From Rhodanobacter sp. FDAARGOS 1247 (GTDB lineage: Bacteria > Pseudomonadota > Gammaproteobacteria > Xanthomonadales > Rhodanobacteraceae), in the NCBI RefSeq assembly GCF_016889805.1, contig NZ_CP069535.1, forward strand, positions 2,914,001-2,978,000: 64,000 nt of DNA, written 5' to 3'. Shown here one piece after another: positions 33,647 through 41,021 of the stretch (position 1 is its first letter; each line of letters begins with the position of its first letter). Made by a program: the position numbers and the translations under genes. The notes below the pieces were generated by a model that was not told the origin of the DNA, did no database searches, and saw only the letters and a list, made by a program, of their open reading frames with translations.

Positions 33647-34975
33647 ATGTCATCTCCTCCGCCGTCCACGGGCACCTACCTGCGCAGCCTGCGTCCCTGG
33701 GATGCCGCCCTGATCGTGGTCGGCGGTGTCATCGGCGGCGGCATCTTCCTCACTCCCGGCGTGGTGGCGCAGCGCACCGAGTCCGGCTTGTGGCTGTTGC
33801 TGATGTGGGTGGCCGCGGGCTTGCTCACCCTGCTGGGCGCGCTGTGCTACGCCGAACTGGGCGCCCGCCGGCCGCATGCCGGCGGCACCTATGTCTACCT
33901 GCGCGAGGCGTTCGGGCCGCTGGCCGGTTTCCTGTTCGGCTGGACCATGCTGCTGGTGATTTATTCCGGCTCGTCCGCCGCGGTGGCGACGATCTTCGCC
34001 AGCTATGCCGCCCCGCTGTTCGGCCTATCGGCGGCCTGGTCGCTGCCGTTGACGATCGGCGCCCTGGTTTTCGTCACCGGCATCAACCTGTTCGGCATCC
34101 GCCTTGGCGCGCAGATCCAGAACCTGTTCGCCCTGCTCAAGCTGCTGGCGGTGGCGGTGCTGGTGGCTTGCGGGCTGTTCTTCGCCGGCGCCGGCCACCA
34201 ACAGGTGCTGGCCGCGGACCCTGCGCGCCACGGCGTGGGCTTCATCGGTGCGGCGCTGCCGGTGCTGTTCGCGTACTCGGGCTTCACCTATCTCAACAAC
34301 CTCGCCGGCGAAGTGCGCGAGCCGCAGCGCACCTTGCCGCGTGCGCTGGCGCTGGGCATGGGCCTGGTGATCGTCGCCTACGTGCTGGTCAACGTGGCCT
34401 ACCTCGCCGTGCTCGGCCACGCCGGCCTGGCCGCCAGCAACGCGCCCGCCGCCGACGTGATGCAGCAGGTGGCCGGGCCGATCGGCGCCAGGCTGATCGC
34501 GCTGGGCGTGGCCATCTCCACCCTCGGCTTCTGCAACATCACCCTGGTCGCCGGCGCGCGCGTGCTGCAGGTGATGGGCGAGGACGGCCTGTTCTTCCGC
34601 GCCGTGGCCCGCCTGCATCCACGCTGGCGCACGCCGAACACCGCGTTGCTGCTGCTGTCGGGCTGGGCGGTCTTGCTGGCGCTGGCTTTCAGTTACGGCC
34701 AACTGCTCGACTACGCCACCTTCGGCGACTGGCTGGCCTGCGCGCTGGGCGTGGCCACCCTGTTCTGGTATCGCCGCCATGACGACGCGGCAGACGGCTT
34801 CCGCGTGCCGGGTTATCCGTGGCTGCCGCTGCTGTTCGTCGCCGCGGTGGTGGCGGTGGTCGTCGCCACCCTGCTCGACAACCCGCGCAGCTCGGCCATC
34901 GTGCTGCTGGTCATGCTGGCGGGCGTGCCGGTCTACTTCGTCTGGCGGCGCCTGTTCAGCCATCCACTGCCCTAA
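33647..34975 (+). CDS. APC-superfamily amino-acid permease
   Basis: 442 aa with about 12 transmembrane helices. Helix 1 has the unwound substrate-binding motif (VVGGVIGGGIF), and the conserved helix 6 region is FAYSGFTYLNNLAGEVREPQ. This is the basic APC family fold, importing or exchanging amino acids at the inner membrane. The start at ATG 33647 is chosen from the position of helix 1; an in-frame ATG at 33614 is also possible. It is followed 51 nt later by the molybdenum-hydroxylase-like pair, but a functional link is not shown. Confidence 0.88.
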   Translation: MSSPPPSTGTYLRSLRPWDAALIVVGGVIGGGIFLTPGVVAQRTESGLWLLLMWVAAGLLTLLGALCYAELGARRPHAGGTYVYLREAFGPLAGFLFGWTMLLVIYSGSSAAVATIFASYAAPLFGLSAAWSLPLTIGALVFVTGINLFGIRLGAQIQNLFALLKLLAVAVLVACGLFFAGAGHQQVLAADPARHGVGFIGAALPVLFAYSGFTYLNNLAGEVREPQRTLPRALALGMGLVIVAYVLVNVAYLAVLGHAGLAASNAPAADVMQQVAGPIGARLIALGVAISTLGFCNITLVAGARVLQVMGEDGLFFRAVARLHPRWRTPNTALLLLSGWAVLLALAFSYGQLLDYATFGDWLACALGVATLFWYRRHDDAADGFRVPGYPWLPLLFVAAVVAVVVATLLDNPRSSAIVLLVMLAGVPVYFVWRRLFSHPLP

Positions 34976-35026
34976 GCGGGCGGCGGCAATGCCACAATGT
35001 GCGAATCGACCTCAAGGAGATGATGG

Positions 35027-35563
35027 ATGGCGCCCGTGCAAGCCCAGGTCCTGCCGCCCCCTCCGGAAAGCGGCATCGTTCCGGAAAAGATTCGCGACGG
35101 CATCGACCTGCTGATCAATGGCGAGCACTACCGCCACACCGGTGATCCGCAGATGCCGCTGCTGTGGTACTTGCGCGACGTGTTGCGGCTGACCGGCACC
35201 AAGTACGCCGGCGGGCACGGCGGCAGCGGCGCCGACCTGGTGCTGCTGGACGGCAAGGCCGTCTCCGCGATCGCCCAGCCACTGGCCAGGCTGGCCGGCA
35301 AGGCGGTGGTCACCGTGGAAGGGCTGGCCGCCAACGATGGCAGCCTGCATCCGCTGCAACAGGCCTTCATCGACGAGGACGCGATCGGCTGCGGCTACTG
35401 CACGCCGGGCTGGCTGATCGCTGGCGTCGACCTGCTGCGCCGCAAGCCGCATCCGGGCGACGACGACATCGACCAGTTGCCCAACCTGTGCCGCTGCGGC
35501 TGCCAGACCCGCGTGCGCCGCGCGATCAAGCGCGCCGCCGCCGGCAAGGCAGGCCCGCGATGA
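35027..35563 (+). CDS. IorA-like small subunit of the molybdenum hydroxylase family, lacking one [2Fe-2S] site
   Basis: 178 aa. The fold is that of the two-[2Fe-2S] small subunit of isoquinoline 1-oxidoreductase/xanthine-dehydrogenase-type enzymes. The C-terminal cluster is intact (GCGYCTPG, Cys122 and Cys125; NLCRCGC, Cys155 and Cys157). The N-terminal plant-type cluster is not: the segment that is usually GCGxxxCGAC reads AGGHGGSGAD (61-70), and the fourth Cys position is also replaced (AVSA). All four ligands are lost while the surrounding sequence (GTKY, LVLLDGKAV) is kept. The gene overlaps the large-subunit gene by 4 nt (ATGA). It can therefore carry only one cluster. Confidence 0.85.
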   Translation: MAPVQAQVLPPPPESGIVPEKIRDGIDLLINGEHYRHTGDPQMPLLWYLRDVLRLTGTKYAGGHGGSGADLVLLDGKAVSAIAQPLARLAGKAVVTVEGLAANDGSLHPLQQAFIDEDAIGCGYCTPGWLIAGVDLLRRKPHPGDDDIDQLPNLCRCGCQTRVRRAIKRAAAGKAGPR

Positions 35564-37812
35564 GCCAGGGCATCCGACTTTCGCGCCGCCGCTTCCTGCA
35601 GGTGCTCGCCGGCACCGCGGGCTCGCTGCTGGTCGGCATCCGTTTCGCCGAAGCGGCCGACGCACCGCTACCGCCGGCACTGCTGGGCGACAACATCCAC
35701 GGGCTCGGACCGTACGTGCGCATCGACGAGGACGGCAGCGTGCTGATCGGCGCGCGCGACCCGGACACCGGCACCGGCGTGGCCACCTCGCTGCCGCGCA
35801 TCATCGCCGACGAACTCGACGTCGACTGGAACAACGTGCGGGTGGTCGCGCTCGGCCTCGGCGTCGACAGCCGGAACGGCAAGCCGGTGTGGAGCTACGG
35901 CCACCAGGTCGGCGGCACCGGCACCTCGATCCCCGCCGCCTGGCGCGACCTGCGCCAGGCCGGTGCGGTGGCGCGCTGGCTGCTGCTGCAGGCCGCCGCG
36001 CGCCGGCTGGGCCTGGCCGCCAGCCGCCTGCGCAGCGAGAACGGCATGGTCGTCGCGCCGGACGGTCGCCGCTTCAGCTACGGCAGCCTGGCTGCCGACG
36101 CCAGCAAGATCGCCCTGCCCACCACCTTGCCGCCGCTGAAGAACCCCGCCGACTACCGGCTGATCGGCCACGGCGTCGGCGACGTCGACGCGCGCGCCAT
36201 CGTCACCGGGCAGACCCGCTACGCGATCGACCACTTCTACGGCGACGCCGTGGTCGCCGTGCTCTCGCATTGCCCCTGGCCCGACGGCAAGCTGGCACGG
36301 ATCGACACCACCGACGCGCTGGCCGTCGACGGCGTGCTGAAAGTGGTGCAGCTGCGCCCCGAGCCCGGACAACCGGCGGGCAGCACCGTGATCGCCCCGG
36401 CCGTGGCCGTGCTCGCCGAAAACACCTGGGCCGCGCTGCAAGGCCAGGCCCGGCTCAAGCTCGAATGGAAGCCCGGTGCCAGCGGCGACGCCAGCAGCAG
36501 TGCGCTGGAACAGCAGGCGCTCGCCCTGCTCGGCGGCAAGAGCGCGCCCACCACCCGCGTGCGCAACATCGGTGATGTCGACGCCGCCGGCAAGAAGGCC
36601 GCGCGCCGCCTGGAGGCGACCTACTTCCAGCCGTGGCTGGCGCACGCCACCGCCGAGACGACGAACTGCCTGGTGCGGCTGGACAAGGATCGCGCCAGCC
36701 TGGTGGTGCCCACCCAGGCGCCGCAGGCAGCCTCGGCCGTGGTGCAGCGCCTGACCGGCCTGGCCGCGGACAAGATCGACATCCGCGTGCCGCGCGTGGG
36801 CGGCGGCTATGGCCGCCGGCTCGATCACGACTACGTGGCCGAAGCGGTGATGCTGGCCAAGGCGATCAACAAGCCGGTGCGCCTGCTGTGGTCGCGCGAA
36901 CAGGACCTGCGCAACGACTACTACCGCAGCGGCAGCGTGCACCAGCTGGGCGCCATCATCGATCGCAAGCGCCAGCTGCTGGCGTGGAACCAGCGCATGG
37001 CCAGCGCATCCGCACTGACCGGACGCGGCGTGCCGCAGGATCACCTGTGGACGTCCGAACTGCAGGCCGACCAGTTCCCCGCCCCGCTGGTGCCGAACTA
37101 TCGCAGCGACTGGTACGCGCTGGAATCGGCCACTCCCCGCGGCCCGATGCGCGGCATGCCGCACCTGAGCAATGCGTTCGCGGTGGAAAGCTTCATCGAC
37201 GAAATCGCCCACCAGATGCGCGAGGACCCGCTGAAGACGCGCCTGCGCATCCTCGGCGAAGCGCGCCAGCTGCCGCTGGACAACGGTCGCACGCTGGACG
37301 TCGGCCGCCTGGCCAACGTGCTGCGCCTGGTCGCCGATCGCATCGAGTGGAAGAACTGGCTGCGCACCGTCAACGGCCTGGGCATCGCCTGCTGGCACGT
37401 CGACGGCGCCTACGTCGCGCACGCGATCGAGGCGGCGATGCAGGGCGACAAGCTCACCATCCAGCGCGTGGCCTGCGCCGTCGACGTGGGCCGCGTGATC
37501 AACCCCACCGGCCTGCAGGGTCAGGTCGCCGGCGCCACGCTGGATGCGCTGTCCATCGCCATGAATGCCGCCATCACCATCAAGGGTGGCCAGGTGCAGC
37601 AGCACGACCTCAGGGATTACCCGCTGGCCAGCATGGCGCAGCTACCCAACGACGTGGAAGTGATCACCGTCGACGACGAGCGTGACCCCGCCGGCGCCAG
37701 TTTCCTGGCCATGCCCACGGTCGCCCCCGCGCTCGCCAATGCGGTGTTCCGCGCCAGCGCGGTACGCGTGCGGCGGTTGCCGTTGATGAAGGAGCTGCTG
37801 CGGCTGCTGTAG
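35560..37812 (+). CDS. IorB-like molybdopterin-binding large subunit, catalytic Glu apparently replaced
   Basis: 750 aa. A Tat signal (LSRRRFLQVLAGTAGSLLVG) sends the folded protein to the periplasm. The body matches isoquinoline 1-oxidoreductase beta-type aldehyde/xanthine dehydrogenases: GGTGTSIPAAW, a hinge domain, GGGYGRRLDHDYVAEAVMLA, NAFAVESFIDEIAHQM and VNPTGLQGQVAG. Near the C-terminus the usual GVGEPGxPPxAPA reads GASFLAMPTVAPA, so the catalytic Glu aligns with Phe at about 715. Combined with the missing iron-sulphur ligands of its partner, ordinary hydroxylase chemistry is doubtful. Both frames are intact and full length, arguing for a kept but changed function. Confidence 0.85.
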   Translation: MSQGIRLSRRRFLQVLAGTAGSLLVGIRFAEAADAPLPPALLGDNIHGLGPYVRIDEDGSVLIGARDPDTGTGVATSLPRIIADELDVDWNNVRVVALGLGVDSRNGKPVWSYGHQVGGTGTSIPAAWRDLRQAGAVARWLLLQAAARRLGLAASRLRSENGMVVAPDGRRFSYGSLAADASKIALPTTLPPLKNPADYRLIGHGVGDVDARAIVTGQTRYAIDHFYGDAVVAVLSHCPWPDGKLARIDTTDALAVDGVLKVVQLRPEPGQPAGSTVIAPAVAVLAENTWAALQGQARLKLEWKPGASGDASSSALEQQALALLGGKSAPTTRVRNIGDVDAAGKKAARRLEATYFQPWLAHATAETTNCLVRLDKDRASLVVPTQAPQAASAVVQRLTGLAADKIDIRVPRVGGGYGRRLDHDYVAEAVMLAKAINKPVRLLWSREQDLRNDYYRSGSVHQLGAIIDRKRQLLAWNQRMASASALTGRGVPQDHLWTSELQADQFPAPLVPNYRSDWYALESATPRGPMRGMPHLSNAFAVESFIDEIAHQMREDPLKTRLRILGEARQLPLDNGRTLDVGRLANVLRLVADRIEWKNWLRTVNGLGIACWHVDGAYVAHAIEAAMQGDKLTIQRVACAVDVGRVINPTGLQGQVAGATLDALSIAMNAAITIKGGQVQQHDLRDYPLASMAQLPNDVEVITVDDERDPAGASFLAMPTVAPALANAVFRASAVRVRRLPLMKELLRLL

Positions 37813-37827
37813 TGGTGCCTGTCCCGA

Positions 37828-38076
37828 TCAGCCGGCGCTGGCGCAGCCATCCGGCCTGGTCACCCGCTCCGCCGACGGCGGGTACTTCGCCAGCAGCGCC
37901 GCCGCCCGCGTTGGCCGCGGGCTGAAGCCGCCGCCGCAGTTCGGGCAGGTGCCGTGCAATACCTGCTCCACGCAGTGCGCGCAGAACGTGCACTCGAACG
38001 AACAGATCATCGCGCCATCGGCCTGGGCCGGCAGGTCACGGTCGCAGCACTCGCAATTCGGTCGCATCTGCAGCAT
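37828..38076 (-). CDS. DUF1272 zinc-ribbon protein
   Basis: 82 aa; GGGGAGA precedes ATG 38076 by 5 nt. Paired cysteines (NCECCDRDL, CSFECTFCAHC and TCPNCGG) form the treble-clef/zinc-ribbon pattern of DUF1272. The tail is Pro/Ala/Arg-rich and not conserved. The function is unknown. It converges on the molybdenum-hydroxylase-like gene with a 15-nt gap. Confidence 0.85.
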   Translation of the reverse strand: MLQMRPNCECCDRDLPAQADGAMICSFECTFCAHCVEQVLHGTCPNCGGGFSPRPTRAAALLAKYPPSAERVTRPDGCASAG

Positions 38077-38216
38077 CGGAATCTCCCCTGCCGCGCATCG
38101 CCTGCACGGCCATCATCGTCACCTGGCGTGGCTAGCCCATCCGTCCTGCCAACGGTCTGCATCGTCGCCGGCTCGAGCGGAGGCATGGCGTCGTCCCGGG
38201 CCTTGGACGGCGGCCG

Positions 38217-38525
38217 TCAACGGTACAGCAGCCATGCCAGAACGTGATACTCCGCGCCGATGCAGGCCAGCGACAACAGCACGAACAGCACTAGCCTCGA
38301 CGCCGCGTACAAGCCATCCACGTCCCGATCCAGAGGCGGCCGCTGCGCTGGCCGGTACCACAGGCGGAAGCTGCGATCGACGATGGCGATACCGCGCACG
38401 CAGTCGACAAGGTCCTGCCAGCTTCCGAAGAAGAGGCGGCCCAGGAAGATGTACACGGGGATATTGCCCACGAGCAGCGCCAGCGCCAGCAGCGGGTGCT
38501 GGAAATCCGCGGGTCGCTCATGCAT
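38217..38525 (-). CDS. Small two-helix membrane protein of unknown function
   Basis: 102 aa. ATG 38525 with GGGAG 6 nt upstream is preferred over ATG 38531. Hydrophobic segments lie at about 13-34 (LALALLVGNIPVYIFLGRLF) and at about 78-97 (LVLFVLLSLACIGAEYHVLA), separated by a charged loop with WYRPAQRPPLDRD. I do not recognise the family. It may be co-transcribed with the DUF1272 gene downstream. Confidence 0.65.
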   Translation of the reverse strand: MHERPADFQHPLLALALLVGNIPVYIFLGRLFFGSWQDLVDCVRGIAIVDRSFRLWYRPAQRPPLDRDVDGLYAASRLVLFVLLSLACIGAEYHVLAWLLYR

Positions 38526-38596
38526 GAGCAACTCCCGGCAGTGCCGAACCTGTCCCGATCCGGCGACTCATGCGATCGGCCCAGTCCCTTGGGTGC

Positions 38597-39040
38597 TCAG
38601 AACCAGCTCATCTCGCCCAGCACTACCTTGCGGTAGTAAAGAAGATCGGCGCGCATGGCATAGACGGCCGCAAAACCATAGCCGACTCCGTGCGAGAGCC
38701 TGCCCTTGCTGAGTATCTCCAGCAGCACGCCCAGTGCAATGGCCAGGATGGAATACATCAGTGCCGGCCGCCACAAACCCTTGGCCAGGAAGTAGAACGG
38801 CCCAAAGAAGAACGCGAGGAAATTGAAACCGATGGCCCGCCGCTCGCCGGACTGCAAATTCCGCGCAGCGGACAAGTCCGGCCCACCCGCTTTCTCGATC
38901 AGCCTGAACTTGCGCTTCCACGCATCGGACACGTCCAGCCGTGAGACAAGGTCCACCGGCTTCGCCGCCGGAGCGGCCACCGCCGCCACCGGACGCGCCG
39001 GCTGCACGTGGTCAACGTAGGTATTGTATGGATCGCTCAT
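38597..39040 (-). CDS. DUF2628 membrane protein
   Basis: 147 aa from ATG 39040, with an AAGGGGGT ribosome-binding site. After a Pro/Ala-rich cytoplasmic N-terminus, the domain DAWKRKFRLIEKAG, NFLAFFFGPFYFLAKGLWR and then a long hydrophobic helix (YSILAIALGVLLEIL) and YAMRADLLYYRK matches DUF2628. The function is unknown; members are small membrane proteins. The next minus-strand gene follows after about 70 nt. Confidence 0.8.
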   Translation of the reverse strand: MSDPYNTYVDHVQPARPVAAVAAPAAKPVDLVSRLDVSDAWKRKFRLIEKAGGPDLSAARNLQSGERRAIGFNFLAFFFGPFYFLAKGLWRPALMYSILAIALGVLLEILSKGRLSHGVGYGFAAVYAMRADLLYYRKVVLGEMSWF

Positions 39041-39366
39041 GAAACCCCCTTCCCTGGATGCCGAAACCGGAATGGCAAACCGCGTCGTAGCAGGCTCGCC
39101 AGGACAAGCAACGGCCGAAAGACTACACGATCGGGCGCACGTGCCCCATGGGAAAAAACCCGATGCGGACCTGACCGGCATTTCGGACGAAACCCTTACC
39201 GCCACGGACAGTCCCTGGCAACGTTCGACACCGCATCAAACTGACAAGCAGCACGCAACACGAAGCACAACACGATCGCCAGCGGCCGCCCGAAAACTCA
39301 GGGCAAAAGCCTCATGCGGCTGGGAATGACGGGAAGTCTCTTACGGAGTTGTTAGCCCACCACATG
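39041..39366. other. Gene-free region ending in a truncated attC-like half site
   Basis: No supported gene. The half site GTTAGCC at 39351-39357 (GGCTAAC on the minus strand) lies 9 nt downstream of the HEPN-type gene, where a cassette recombination site should begin. The other end of that site is not found, so the array probably stops here through deletion. Only unstructured sequence lies between it and the DUF2628 promoter. Confidence 0.45.
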
Positions 39367-39795
39367 CTACACCCACGAATTTTCATAGATGGTCTCACGC
39401 AAAAGCCGGGCGGCAAAAAGTGCCATTTCCTCAAGCTCCTTCTCGGTGGTTCCAGGATGTGCCAGGAGCTCGGAGTCATCCCAAGGCTCGTCGATGTGAA
39501 CCCATTTGTTGCGGTACTTGCGTAGCGTATGCAGGTTAACCTTTAACGCATCAGAAATCGGGGACAGATCAATTAAATCTACGAGCCGCGCTTTGCCATT
39601 TTGCGCGTACTCGGAGCGAAGATAAGTCTCGATGCCTGATACGGCCGTAAGAATAGAAGCCAAATGAGCGGAATTTACAAATGCGGTGTCTGCCTCACGG
39701 ACTATAAAGCTGCACCACTCCGAGAGAATGACGCCACCCTTCAGCAACTCCTCGTCCAGTGCTATCAGGTGTGACCAGCGATCATCTGGGTTCAT
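39367..39795 (-). CDS. Integron-cassette HEPN-like protein (R-x4-H motif)
   Basis: 142 aa, mostly helical. The sequence LHTLRKYRNKWVHID holds R95-N96 and H100, the R-N-x3-H (R-x4-6-H) motif of HEPN-superfamily RNases, at the end of a helix as expected. Preceding helices (SAHLASILTAVSGIETYLRS) fit the HEPN bundle. HEPN proteins occur as toxins and defence or RNA-processing nucleases, often with an antitoxin; none is evident next door. The start has no Shine-Dalgarno and lies 4 nt from an attC-like site; the base composition is clearly lower in GC than flanking genes. Transfer as a gene cassette is the best reading; nuclease activity is inferred. Confidence 0.65.
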   Translation of the reverse strand: MNPDDRWSHLIALDEELLKGGVILSEWCSFIVREADTAFVNSAHLASILTAVSGIETYLRSEYAQNGKARLVDLIDLSPISDALKVNLHTLRKYRNKWVHIDEPWDDSELLAHPGTTEKELEEMALFAARLLRETIYENSWV

Positions 39796-39798
39796 AGG

Positions 39799-39855
39799 GG
39801 CTAACGCTGGAATTGAGCGGCGGCGCAGCCGTCCGTCTCGAATGAGTGGTTAGGA
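39799..39855 (-). repeat. attC-like integron recombination site
   Basis: On the minus strand the site runs from TCCTAAC to GTTAGCC over 57 nt, with imperfectly paired inner arms (CTCATTCGAG against CTCAATTCCAG) and a central GC stem (CGGC-TGC-GCCG). The stop codon TAA of the upstream gene lies in its left box and the next gene starts 4 nt after the right box, the standard cassette arrangement. Confidence 0.68.
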
Positions 39856-40449
39856 CTCATCACGCCGATCAGCTCGACGTGATTGGGTCCAAAGTGCTCG
39901 TGATACACGTGCTAGTGCGAGTCGGCCTACTTGCTGCATTCGGTCGTAGCCACCACGATTGTGCAGTTTAAGAGATTCAATGCTTAGACTATCCGCGCCC
40001 ACGAGCTCGCGACTGAGCATGGTGACATGCGCGGCTGCACCCATGAGATCGTAGTAAGCCTTGCCGACGTTGACGCCCTTAACAATGGCAACTTCGTAGG
40101 CCTCAGCGCAAGCTCGAAATGCCGTCATTGTGGAATAAAGGTCAGACGGCAGTACGACACCTCCCATCTGGACTATGTCCAGCAGGCGTTGTGATACTTC
40201 GTCCCAATGTTCGTCAAGCGAATGCTGATCTTCTTTGCTGAGTTTCGAGCCTTCTTGCAAGGCTGCGGCGATTTTTTGCAGCCTAGTTGCACCTATCGAG
40301 AAGTCGATAAGCACCTCAATCTGCTTCGCGTGTAGTTGTTGGCGTAGCGGTGAACGCTGAGACTTATAGGTGAAGTAGAAGCCAATTCCGCTCGCAATGT
40401 TTGTCGCCGCAAGGCCGGCCATTGCTATCCAAAGCGACGCGTTGTCCAT
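39850..40449 (-). CDS. Integron-cassette protein with N-terminal membrane helix, unknown function
   Basis: 199 aa. One transmembrane helix at about residues 6-28 (LWIAMAGLAATNIASGIGFY) is followed by a basic stretch (YKSQRSPLRQQLHAKQ) and a soluble, mostly helical domain with an acidic loop (SKEDQHSLDEHWDEVSQR). I do not recognise a family. There is no ribosome-binding site; the ATG lies a few bases after an attC-type GTTAGGA end, and the stop TAA lies in the following attC-like site. Codon use is more AT-rich than the chromosome around it. Confidence 0.65.
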   Translation of the reverse strand: MDNASLWIAMAGLAATNIASGIGFYFTYKSQRSPLRQQLHAKQIEVLIDFSIGATRLQKIAAALQEGSKLSKEDQHSLDEHWDEVSQRLLDIVQMGGVVLPSDLYSTMTAFRACAEAYEVAIVKGVNVGKAYYDLMGAAAHVTMLSRELVGADSLSIESLKLHNRGGYDRMQQVGRLALARVSRALWTQSRRADRRDES

Positions 40450-40454
40450 CTGAG

Positions 40455-40500
40455 TCCTAACGCTGGAGTTAACCGGCTGCGGTGCGCAGCGTTCGGTTGT
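40455..40500 (-). repeat. Degenerate attC-like site, 3' half
   Basis: On the minus strand it ends GTTAACTCCAGCGTTAGGA, closely like the end of the intact site at 39799 (CTCAATTCCAGCGTTAG). An inner stem AACCG-GCTGC/GCAGC-CGGTT is visible. The outer left box is missing, so the cassette before it has been lost or fused. Confidence 0.5.
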
Positions 40501-40630
40501 CGCGACATCCTATACCCGCAGTCCGGTTGAACGCGCTGTTCGGGAGCGAGAGTGGCGGATTCCCGATCGGTTGGTCGAGCTTCGCCCTTTCCGATAGCCG
40601 ACCGCAGCGACGATGCTGTGCGTCTGAAAA

Positions 40631-40692
40631 CAGCAAAGCGCCTGTGGCTGTCGGATGAACACCGTTATCCGACAGCCACAGGCGCTTTGCTG
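40631..40692. repeat. Perfect 26-bp inverted repeat with a 10-nt loop
   Basis: The arm CAGCAAAGCGCCTGTGGCTG (continuing TCGGAT) at 40631-40656 is matched exactly by its reverse complement at 40667-40692 around GAACACCGTT. It is by far the longest perfect palindrome in the window. It sits just upstream of the cassette genes in their transcription direction. Confidence 0.9.
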
Positions 40693-41021
40693 AGTATGCG
40701 TGGCGTTTCAGGGGAAAGACCCTGCGCAAGATATCGGAGCGACGCTGCGCGACTCATATCCCACAATCGGGGCGCTATGTCTTATCCCCCACAATCGATG
40801 GTGATAGCAGGTGCTGGTTCGGTAACGCGTCTACCTGCCTTCTGGAGGAAGTTCAGCGGCGTTTGCCGCACGGACACCGCAGCTTGTGCATCGGAACCAT
40901 TACACCGGATGGATACGCCGGTTCATCCTGGCGAACGGAAGACAAACCTCGCCTGAGAAGACGCGGTCGCGCTGGCGCGTTCCGTGCCTTGGAGCAAGGC
41001 GCCACCGCAGTCCACGACAGC
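40693..41021. other. Gene-free region between the inverted repeat and the TonB-like genes
   Basis: Lower-GC sequence with only short overlapping frames. No integrase gene, attI site or terminator could be recognised. It marks the right border of the cassette patch. Confidence 0.5.

Noticed and set aside
40469..40729. 86-codon minus-strand frame containing VHPTATGALLF
   Set aside because: It is encoded by the 26-bp inverted repeat and the degenerate attC-like region, has no ribosome-binding site, and looks like a repeat-derived artefact.
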